Shown piece after piece: positions 27,648-35,070 of a stretch of 64,000 bases of DNA. Where the stretch lies: assembly GCA_963731035.1 (NCBI GenBank), contig CAVSUY010000009.1, forward strand, positions 124,001 to 188,000. Direction: 5' to 3'. This DNA comes from JAANXG01 sp963731035. Its GTDB lineage: Bacteria; Pseudomonadota; Gammaproteobacteria; Arenicellales; JAANXG01. The position numbers and the translations under genes are program-made. The notes beneath the pieces are model-generated. The model was not told the DNA's origin. It searched no databases and saw nothing but the letters and a program-made list of their open reading frames with translations. How positions within the stretch are numbered: the stretch's first letter is position 1; each line of letters starts with the position of its first letter.

Positions 27648-28416
27648 CAATCGCCGCCCGTGGAGAACTTGCGCGGGTTGCGCAGGTTGGACCGGGTGAA
27701 CAAGGCATCGGGAAGCTCGAGCCCGAACTCGCCCGATTGGAAGGAAATCCGCGTCCACTCGTCGGCTTCGCCGGCCTTTTTCATTGTCATGACCAGGGGA
27801 TATTGGCGCCCGTCCAGCGGACCGACTTCATCGGTGGTCATGGACTTGACCACCTTCATGTCCTGGTCGTAGTAGTCCTCGCCCAGCAGAACGCCATCGT
27901 CGCGCACGCGGATCACCTGTTTGCCCCACACCGTCGCCGCCTCCGGCTTCGGCAGGGCGTCGATGACGTACACGGTATGGCCGTCCCTGTTCTCGCTGCC
28001 GGTCAGCTTGTGGTTGTACTCGGTGAGTATGTCGTTGGCCTTTGACAGATCGTTGTAGGAGAAGTCCGAGCCCATCCAGGACTGCGCCATCATGCTGGCC
28101 GGCAGCTTGAGGATCTGGTTGAGGCGCGGATTGAAGATCCACATGTCCTTGCCGAGAGTCAGGGTGGCGTTGCCGGCATCCTTGGCCGGCGCGGTGAATC
28201 GCACCAGGGAGTCGTCCTCGCCGTGGGTCCACGACTCCATGGACATGGCGCGCTCCCAGTCCGGGCGGTGGATGGTCATCGTGACTTGCGTATAGGAGGA
28301 GTCGCCACGCCAGTTGTCGAGGGCCTTCTTGATGAGCCGACCGGGATCCGGCGGCGCGGCGGAGGCGAGAGCCGGAAGCAGGACGGAAAGCACGAAGCGC
28401 AACGGGTTGTCTTCAT
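27647..28416 (-). CDS. Outer-membrane lipoprotein-sorting (LolA-like) protein, apparent frameshift in signal peptide
   Basis: About 256 residues of the LolA-like outer-membrane lipoprotein-sorting family (COG2834 type), periplasmic. The ATG at 28416 has an AGAGAAGA ribosome-binding site and gives MKTTR; the downstream frame gives LRFVLSVLLPALASA, the rest of the signal peptide, so one base appears missing near 28402. The mature part shows WRGDSSYTQVTMTIHRPDWER, WIFNPRLNQILKLPASMM and a C-terminal WTRISFQSGEFGLELPDALF. It lies 12 bases after the TetR gene and overlaps the first permease as TGATG. Its likely job is ferrying a lipid or lipoprotein for the ABC unit. Confidence 0.8.
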
Positions 28417-28428
28417 GTGTTCTTCTCT

Positions 28429-29045
28429 TCAGCAAGGCCGCGCGGAAATGCCGCGCAGCACGGTATCGAGAAAGCTCGCCGTCCAGCCGCGCGCATCCAG
28501 GGACTGGTCGAACCAGTACTGCAGCATCAGGCCGTCGAGGCCGCCGACCAGCCAGGCGGCGACCGCCTGCGAATCGACCTCCGGACGAAACTCGCCGCCG
28601 GCTTTGCCGGCCTCGATCAGCTCGGCGGTCATGCCGCGAAACTGGCGGTAGAGTCGTTCCATCACCGCCGCGAAGCGCTCGCGGGCGCTGCCCGAACTCG
28701 CCGCCGCCCACAGCTCCAAGGTGAGTGGAAACAGCTCGATATGCGTCCTGCAGGGATTGGACGCGTCAGCATCAGGCACGCGGTCAGCTTGTCGCGCGCC
28801 GATCCTGCCCGGCGATCGCCGCCTCGCATTGGGCGACGGTCTCGGCCTGGAATGCCTCGAAGGTGGCGTAGAACAACTCTTCCTTGTTCTCGAAAGTACC
28901 CGTACAGCGTGCCCTTACTGACGCCGGCGGCCTCGGCGACGTCGTCCACCGAGGCGCCCTGGAATCCCTTGCGGGCGAACACGTCCGTGGCGGCCCGGGT
29001 GATTTCCGCGCGTTTTGCCTGCTTGTCGACGATTTTCGGTGCCAC
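28429..29045 (-). pseudogene. TetR/AcrR-family repressor, frameshifted
   Basis: About 205 codons after joining frames. The N-terminal helix-turn-helix (RAEITRAATDVFARKGFQ, then GASVDDVAEAAGVSKGTLYGYF) is intact, starting at GTG 29045. Frame shifts near 28900, 28800 and 28755 separate it from NKEELFYATFEAFQAETVAQ and from the ligand-binding half (HIELFPLTLELWAAA to FLDTVLRGIS). An 18-bp palindrome directly upstream is a likely autoregulatory operator. It heads the LolA-like/FtsX/LolD/outer-membrane operon and presumably represses it. Confidence 0.75.
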
Positions 29046-29055
29046 GGGCGTTTTA

Positions 29056-29073
29056 TGACTGACTGGTCGGTCA
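29056..29073. promoter_or_regulatory. TetR-type palindromic operator
   Basis: TGACTGACTGGTCGGTCA is a near-perfect inverted repeat, TGACnGACnnGTCnGTCA, with 14 of 18 positions symmetric. It ends 10 bases before the assigned GTG start of the TetR gene. Palindromes of this TGAC/GTCA type are usual operators of AcrR/TetR repressors. It would control the leftward operon. Confidence 0.65.
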
Positions 29074-29150
29074 TTATAAGAAAGCGGCCAGGCTTTGCAA
29101 ATGCCCAATGGCGCGTCAACGACCAAAGAGACTCGTTCGCGAGTCAAGCC

Positions 29151-29231
29151 ATCGCGGCTGAAGCCGCTCCCACAATTCGGGGATCAGCACTGCGGCAAGC
29201 TACGGCTTGTAGGAGCAGCTTCAGCCGCGAT
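29151..29231. repeat. 81-bp inverted-repeat element, copy A
   Basis: Left arm ATCGCGGCTGAAGCCGCTCC (29151-29170) and right arm GGAGCAGCTTCAGCCGCGAT (29212-29231) are complementary with one mismatch. The centre reads CGGGGATCAGCACTGCGG. A second element of the same length lies at 37558-37638. It resembles REP/BIME-like extragenic palindromes. Confidence 0.7.
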
Positions 29232-29279
29232 CCCTCGCCACGGCCATCCCTCCCCAGCAGCGCGTCTCTCCACAACCCT

Positions 29280-30559
29280 CTAGAACCGGCTCGACACGAA
29301 GTGATGAGCCCTGACGCCGGCCTCGATACCCAGCGCCCGCAGCCACCGCATCGGCTCCGGCGTCATCGGCGTCAGCGGCAGGGGCAACTCGCCGCTGCCG
29401 TCACTCAGCACGTAGTCCGCCAGTACCCGTCCGAACACCGTGCCCGGGCCGATGCCCCGCCCGTTGTATCCGTAGACGGCAATCACGCCCTCTTCCGGCT
29501 GCGAGATGCGCGGCAGGTGGTCGCCGGTGGTGCCGATGGTGCCGTACCAGCCGTGCTCGAAGGATATCGACCCGAGCTGCGGGAACATCTGCCGGGTCTT
29601 GCGCCGCATCCAACTCGCGTGGATACCGCGGCGTCCGGGGTCGAGGCGGCCGATACTGCCCACGATCAGGCGGCCTTCTCCGTCCAGGCGCAGCGACGTC
29701 AGGATCTTGGCCGTATCCCATGCACCGTGACCGCCCGGAAGGATGGTCTCTCGCATCTCTTTCGGTAGCGGCGGCGTTGCGAGTTGGAAGAAACTGAACG
29801 GCACCACGCAACGGGCAATGGGCGCCACCGCCTCGGTATAGGCGTTGGTGGCGAGGATCACCGAACGGCTGCTCGCCGTGCCCCGGTCCGACCGGGCGCG
29901 CCACCTGCCGTCCCGCCGTGCGAGGGACCGTACCGGCGTCCGGGTGAGGATCCGCGCGCCCGTCTGGATCGCTGCCGCGGCCAGTCCCCGCGCGTAGCCG
30001 AGCGGCTGGATGGTGCCGGTGCGGCGGTCCAGCAAGCGCTCCGTGGAAATGGTCGCTGCCGATCGGCGCGGCGGCGGTCTCACGATCCAGCAGATCCACC
30101 GGTACGCCGCGGGCGGTCCAATCCTCCGCCCGCAGGCGCAGTTCCTCGAAGCCGGCGCTGAGTGCGCGCAGTGCAGGGTTCCGTTGCGGCCCGCTTCACA
30201 TTGGATCTCATGCTTCTCAATGAGCTCGAACACCCTGGTGGGTGCGTCGCCCAGCAGGGTCATCAATCTGATTGCCGTACTCGTCTCCCAAGCGCTGGAC
30301 GATCTCGCGCGGAGACAGCCACAGGCCGGCGTTCACCAGCCCGACGTTGCGGCCGGAGGCGCCGAAGCCGATGTCGCCGGCTTCCAGTACCGCCACGGAC
30401 ACGCCCTGCTGGGACAACCGCAGGGCGGCCGACAGGCCGGTGAACCCGGCGCCCACGACCACCACGTCGGCGTCCACCGTGCTCGTCAGCGGTTCGGTGG
30501 ACGGCGAAGCGACGGCGCTGCGAGCCCACAGGCCGTGGCTCGGAGGGATCCTGCTGCAT
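29280..30559 (-). pseudogene. FAD-dependent amine oxidoreductase, frameshifted
   Basis: About 426 codons of a DAO-family flavoprotein, paralogous to the PuuB-like gene at 21664. FAD motif DADVVVVGAGFTGLSAALRL, then GASGRNVGLVNAGLW, and the C-terminal block AVYGYNGRGIGPGTVFGRVL are clear. Frames change near 30545 (just after ATG 30559), 30262, 30150 and 30035; a segment reading VDLLDRETAAAPIGSDHF is out of frame with both sides. Remaining conservation is high. The substrate is probably an amine or imino acid. Confidence 0.7.
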
Positions 30560-30590
30560 GATGTCGCTCGGCGAGGGCATCCCTGCGGGA

Positions 30591-31308
30591 TCAGAGCGGC
30601 CAATGCCGTGAGCCGGTGACCTCCAGCATGCGCGGCGTGATGGCGAAGGCGGGCGACAACGACCTCGACCCCCGCATCCACTACCCGGGCCAGGGTCTCT
30701 GCATATTCCGGGGTCGATCTCCGCGGCCGGCTCGAACCAGCGCCCTTCCGGCCGGTTGACCGCGAACAGGATGACTCCGCGCATGCCGCGCTCGACTGCC
30801 AGCGACAGCAGCTCCAGGTGCTTGCGTCCCACGTTCGGTTACGGCGTCGGGGAAACGGACCGCGTCGCCCGGCCAGCAGCGTCGTGTTCTTGACCTCGAC
30901 GTAGCAGCCGGGCGCATCGTCGCTCTCCAGCAGCAGGTCGAATCTCGACGGAGGATGGCCGTCGAACATCACTCGCGGCTCGCTTTGGATCCGCTCGTAC
31001 GCTGCGGAGCGCGTCGATGGCGCTCGTGCTCCACGGCGGCCCGGATGGCCCGGTTCACCCGGCTGGTGTTCACGCCCGACCCAGCCCCGCCCCATATCGA
31101 CGCACTCCAGGGTCCAGGGCAGCTTGCGCCGCGGGTTGTCACTGTGGCTGAGCAGCGCCGGCGCACCGGGCTGCCAGCAGGTGGCCATGGAACCCGTGTT
31201 CGGGCAGTGGGCAGTGACGATCCCCTCGCCCGGCAGCTCCACGTCCGCCAGGAAGCGTTTGTAACGTTTGACTATGGTGCCGGCAGTGAGCGGCGGCAGG
31301 TTCAGCAT
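30591..31308 (-). pseudogene. sfsA: SfsA (sugar fermentation stimulation) family protein, frameshifted
   Basis: About 239 codons when frames are joined, as for E. coli SfsA. The start is MLNLPPLTAGTIVKRYKRFL at ATG 31308, followed by AHCPNTGSMATCWQPG, then (other frames) VNTSRVNRAIRAAVEHER, CYVEVKNTTLLAG, FPDAVTERG, ILFAVNRPEGRWFEP and the terminal ITPRMLEVTGSRHWPL with stop at 30591. At least five single-base shifts lie between 31095 and 30645. SfsA has a nuclease-like fold and DNA-binding activity; its physiological role is unclear. Confidence 0.75.
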
Positions 31309-31452
31309 GCACGAAGCTCGACCAGTTCTTGATGAATCAACCATAACAGGAATCAAGGCACGGCGGGCTGAAAGACCGCGTACCAAGGACGTAGACTCCG
31401 TTTGAACGGGAATTCATCCGGGGGCTCTACGACGTTGCCGCGATTGCTCAGA

Positions 31453-32247
31453 TCACACGATCAATCGTTTGCGCACCAGCACCACCGCCAAGTAGTAGCT
31501 CACCGCCGCGTAGACAATCAGAACGAGGATATGCAGCGCCGGCCGGGCCAGCATTTGTCCGGCCACCAGGGGACGGACCAGCGCTACGGCGTGGGTCAGC
31601 GGCAGCACCTGCACGGCGCCCTGCAGCCATTCGGGCAGCGACGAAGTCGGATAGAACACGCCGCAGAGCATGAACATCGGCGTAATGACCAGGGTGAAGT
31701 AATAGCTGAAGAAATCATAGCCTCTGGAAAAGGCGGTCATCACTATGGCGGGGCCCGCGAAGCACAAGCCGATCAGGAAAGCGGCCGGAACCGCCAGCAC
31801 CGCCGAGGGATGCTGGACGGCGCCCAGCAGCGCCGCCACCAACAGAATCGCGGTGCTGGCGATGGTAGCCTTGGTGGCGCACCAGAGCATCTCGCCGGCG
31901 ATGATGTCGTCGACATCTATAGGGGTGGCCAGCATGGAGTCATAGGTGCGCTGCGGAACCATGCGGGTGTACACCGAGTACATGCCCTCGAAGCTCGCCG
32001 TGTTCATGGCGGAGGACGCCACGATTCCCGATGCCAGGAACGTCAGGTATGGCAGACCGGACATCCGGCCGATGAACAGTCCCAGGCCGAGTCCCAGGCC
32101 CATCAGGTAGATCAACGGCTCGCCGAAGTTGATCAACAGGCTCGGACCGATGAGCTTTCGCCAGACCAGTACGTTGCGCCGCCACACCGCCAGGGCGTCG
32201 CGTCGCAGCACCGGAAGCCGGTAGTAGCCGGTACCGCCCCCGGTCAT
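31453..32247 (-). CDS. ABC-2 type transporter permease (NodJ-like)
   Basis: 264-residue inner-membrane permease with six predicted helices and the ABC-2 family motif GVFYPTSSLPEWLQGAVQVLPLTHAV near the C-terminus. The sequence resembles NodJ and related lipo-oligosaccharide/drug exporters. Its ATG overlaps the stop of the ATPase gene (ATGA), so the two are coupled. The frame is clean, marking the end of the frameshift-rich stretch. The substrate is unknown. Confidence 0.85.
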   Translation of the reverse strand: MTGGGTGYYRLPVLRRDALAVWRRNVLVWRKLIGPSLLINFGEPLIYLMGLGLGLGLFIGRMSGLPYLTFLASGIVASSAMNTASFEGMYSVYTRMVPQRTYDSMLATPIDVDDIIAGEMLWCATKATIASTAILLVAALLGAVQHPSAVLAVPAAFLIGLCFAGPAIVMTAFSRGYDFFSYYFTLVITPMFMLCGVFYPTSSLPEWLQGAVQVLPLTHAVALVRPLVAGQMLARPALHILVLIVYAAVSYYLAVVLVRKRLIV

Positions 32248-33155
32248 TCGCGCAGCTCCCGGCCGGTTATCTTCAGGAACACGTCCTCCAGGTTGCCCGC
32301 GCGCTGCAGCACTTCCAGACCGGGATTGTGCTTCAACCGTTCCATCAGCGGCCGCGCGTCCCGGGTATACACATATGTCGTGTCGCCAACAGATTCCATG
32401 CGCAGGTCGGACCCGCTCAGCAGCTCGCGCATCTGCGCCGGATCGCCGCGCAGCTCGAGGACCTCCGGGTCCACGTGCTCGCGGATCAGGGACGCCGGCG
32501 ATCCAGCCACCAGAACCCGCCCCTGGTCGATGATGACCAGTTCGTCGCACAGGCGCTGGGCCTCTTCCATGTAATGGGTGGTCAGCAGCAGAGTCTTGCC
32601 CGCCTGCTTGAGCTCCCGCAGCCGCAGCCAGATCATGTGCCGGACCTGGGGATCCAAACCGGTGGTGGGCTCGTCCAACACCAACAGCTCGGGATCGTTG
32701 ATCAGCGCACGCGCGATCACCAGGCGTCGTTTCATGCCTCCCGACAAGGCCTCGACCTTGCTGTCGGCGCGGTCTCCCAGGGCCACGAAATCCAACAGGC
32801 GGTCGATGCGCTTCGCGAGCACCGACTCCGACAGCCCGAAGTAGCTGCCGTACACCCGCAGGTTCTCCCTGACGGTGAAATCAGGATCCAGGTTGTCCGC
32901 CTGGGGTACCACCCCGGTGCGACCACGCACCTCGCGAGCGCACCGGGGCATCGGCTGTCCGAATACCATAAGGCGACCGCCGTCGCAGGGAGACTGCCCC
33001 AGTATCATCCTTATGGTAGTGGTCTTTCCCGCGCCGTTCGGCCCTAGCAAGCCAAAACAGGTGCCGGGCCGCACCGCCAGATCGATGCCGCGAACCACCT
33101 CGGTACCGCCGAACCACTTGCGCAGACCCTCGGCCAGGATGACGGATTGGTCCAT
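32244..33155 (-). CDS. ABC transporter ATP-binding protein (NodI-like)
   Basis: 303-residue ATPase with Walker A GPNGAGKTTT, signature LSGGMKRRL, Walker B LLVLDEPTTGLD and H-loop TTHYMEEAQ. The phrase TGVVPQADNLDPDFTVRENLRVY is typical of the NodI/DrrA branch. An ABC-associated C-terminal domain (about 230-303) is present. It acts with the NodJ-like permease that follows immediately. Confidence 0.92.
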   Translation of the reverse strand: MDQSVILAEGLRKWFGGTEVVRGIDLAVRPGTCFGLLGPNGAGKTTTIRMILGQSPCDGGRLMVFGQPMPRCAREVRGRTGVVPQADNLDPDFTVRENLRVYGSYFGLSESVLAKRIDRLLDFVALGDRADSKVEALSGGMKRRLVIARALINDPELLVLDEPTTGLDPQVRHMIWLRLRELKQAGKTLLLTTHYMEEAQRLCDELVIIDQGRVLVAGSPASLIREHVDPEVLELRGDPAQMRELLSGSDLRMESVGDTTYVYTRDARPLMERLKHNPGLEVLQRAGNLEDVFLKITGRELRE

Positions 33156-33170
33156 GCTCCCGCAGCTCCA

Positions 33171-33623
33171 CTAAGCTGCGTCGCGGATCGCATCGATATA
33201 GGGGTTGCACGTCCTGCGTTCGCGCACGAAATCGTAGGCTTCGTCCAATTCCCAACCCAGATTCCAGGCCAGGTGCCCGATGGCGACGGCCGGCGCCCGG
33301 CCGACGCCGGCGGTGCAATGGATGTAGATCCGGTGTCCTACGGACTCCAGTTCCCCGACGCGGGTCACCGCGTTGCGAAGGTTCCGGGTCAGGTCGGTCG
33401 GATCGAAATCGAGGATCGGATGCCGGTAGACCGCCATGTCCCTGCGCGTATAGTGCTTCTGCAACACCTTCCAGTTGACGCGCAGCGCTTTCATGTCCGG
33501 ATCCGACTGCAGGTTTAGCACCGCGGTCACCCGCGCGCCGTCGCGCAGCCGGTCTATGTCCAGCGGACTCTGCGGATAAGTGCCGACGAAGATTGTCTTG
33601 GTTATCTGGTCGAAGTTGATCAT
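33171..33623 (-). CDS. Dual-specificity phosphatase, SEX4/laforin-like signature
   Basis: 150-residue cysteine phosphatase. The active-site loop is HCTAGVGRAP with C103 and R109, and the probable general acid is D72 in HPILDFDPTDL. The loop wording and the downstream ELDEAYDFVRERRTCNPYIDAIRDA resemble plant SEX4-type glucan phosphatases more than ordinary bacterial tyrosine phosphatases. No carbohydrate-binding module is attached. The substrate may be phosphoprotein, phosphoglucan or inositol phosphate. The stop is 15 bases upstream of the ATPase start, so it probably heads the NodIJ-like transcription unit. Confidence 0.75.
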   Translation of the reverse strand: MINFDQITKTIFVGTYPQSPLDIDRLRDGARVTAVLNLQSDPDMKALRVNWKVLQKHYTRRDMAVYRHPILDFDPTDLTRNLRNAVTRVGELESVGHRIYIHCTAGVGRAPAVAIGHLAWNLGWELDEAYDFVRERRTCNPYIDAIRDAA

Positions 33624-33750
33624 TCGAACGTAGGTTCCGGCCGCGACGAGCGGGCGGGCTGCGAGCGGGCCGTGCGGACGGTACGATCGCGGAAGGTGCC
33701 TTGTGCCCGATTATAGTAGCTTCCGGTCGGTTTCGCGTCGTTGGCGGTCG

Positions 33751-34365
33751 TCACTTGCTCAGCAAAGGCTGCAGGACGGGCCAGACGTTTCCCAGGAGCA
33801 GCGGTTGGCCCCGAGCATTGGGGTGGATGCCGTCGCCTTGCATGAGCTCGGGATCCATCGCCACTCCTTCCATGAAGAACGGTACCAGGGCCGCGTGGAA
33901 CCTGACCGCCAAGTCGGGGTACAGTTGCGCGAAGGCATCGGTGTAGTCGGGGCCGTAGTTGGGCGGCATGCGCATTCCTGCGAGCACTATCTTCGCGCCG
34001 CTTTCACGTATGGTCTCCATAATACGGGAGAGGTTGCTCCGGATGGCGTCGATGGGAAACGCTCTCAACCCGTCGTTGCCGCCCAGCTCCACGATAACGA
34101 TGTCCGGCCGGTGGTGCCCGATGGCGTCTTCGAGGCGGGACAACCCGTCCTGGGTCGTATCGCCGCTGATGCTGGCGTTAACCACGGTTTGGGGATAGCC
34201 GTTCTCTTCGAGTTTCTGCCGGAGCAGATTGACCCATCCCTGCCGTTCATCGATCCCGTGGGCGGAGCTCAAGCTGTCGCCCAGCACCATGATGGTGGGC
34301 GTAGTGGCGGCCGCCGAGGCGGCCGAAAGCACGACCAGCAAACACAAGCATCTGATAATGAACAT
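33751..34365 (-). CDS. tesA: Acyl-CoA thioesterase/arylesterase/lysophospholipase TesA
   Basis: 204-residue periplasmic SGNH hydrolase. A signal peptide (FIIRCLCLLVVLSAASA) is followed by block I GDSLSSAHGI (Ser31), block III GGNDGLRAFP (Asn97) and block V GDGIHPN (Asp178, His181). Length and order match TesA. It starts 9 bases from the start of the divergent ybbA gene, the same neighbourhood as in E. coli. Promoters for each gene must lie inside the other or in overlapping sequence. Confidence 0.93.
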   Translation of the reverse strand: MFIIRCLCLLVVLSAASAAATTPTIMVLGDSLSSAHGIDERQGWVNLLRQKLEENGYPQTVVNASISGDTTQDGLSRLEDAIGHHRPDIVIVELGGNDGLRAFPIDAIRSNLSRIMETIRESGAKIVLAGMRMPPNYGPDYTDAFAQLYPDLAVRFHAALVPFFMEGVAMDPELMQGDGIHPNARGQPLLLGNVWPVLQPLLSK

Positions 34366-34374
34366 TCGGAATCC

Positions 34375-35070
34375 ATGTCAATGAGCGAGGCGGAGCAGGC
34401 GATTGTGCGAGCCCGGGGCTTGATGAAGCAAGTCGAGAGCCCTTCGGGCCCGCTGACCATCATAAACGACGTGTCCCTCGAGGTGTTCGCCGCGCAGACC
34501 GTGGCCGTCGTCGGTGTCTCCGGATCGGGCAAGTCGACGCTGCTGGCGCTGCTGGCAGGACTCGACGTTCCGAGCGACGGTATGGTGTGGCTGGGCGGCC
34601 AGCGTATCGATGTCCTGGACGAGGATGGGCGCGCGCGGGTCAGGGCGCGCAAGGTGGGCTTCGTGTTTCAGTCCTTCCAGCTCCTGCCGGGGTTGACCGC
34701 CCTGGAGAACGTCATGCTGCCCCTGGAGCTGGCCGGCAGGCCGCACGCGCGCGAGCTGGCGCGCGAGCATCTGGAAGATGTCGATCTCGCCAACCGTGCC
34801 GGCCATTATCCCGCGCAGCTATCCGGCGGAGAGCAGCAGCGGGTCGCTATCGCACGGGCCTTCGCCGTGGAGCCGGAAATCCTGTTCGCCGACGAGCCCA
34901 CGGGCAATCTCGACACCGAGACTGGCGGCCGGGTCGCGGAGCTGCTGTTTCGTCTCAACGATGAAAAAGGCGCGACCCTGATTCTGGTGACCCACGATCA
35001 GGGTCTCGGTGGACGCTGCGGCAGAGTGCTGTCCATGGCGGACGGGCGCTTGAGCGAGGCGTCGCGGTGA
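34375..35070 (+). CDS. ybbA: ABC transporter ATP-binding protein YbbA
   Basis: 231-residue ATPase. Walker A is GVSGSGKSTL, Q-loop VFQSFQLLPGLT, signature LSGGEQQR, Walker B ILFADEPTGNLD and H-loop VTHDQ. Position beside tesA and ahead of an 829-residue FtsX-type permease identifies it as YbbA. A second ATG two codons later (34381) is an equal start candidate. It overlaps the permease gene by GTGA. Confidence 0.93.
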   Translation: MSMSEAEQAIVRARGLMKQVESPSGPLTIINDVSLEVFAAQTVAVVGVSGSGKSTLLALLAGLDVPSDGMVWLGGQRIDVLDEDGRARVRARKVGFVFQSFQLLPGLTALENVMLPLELAGRPHARELAREHLEDVDLANRAGHYPAQLSGGEQQRVAIARAFAVEPEILFADEPTGNLDTETGGRVAELLFRLNDEKGATLILVTHDQGLGGRCGRVLSMADGRLSEASR

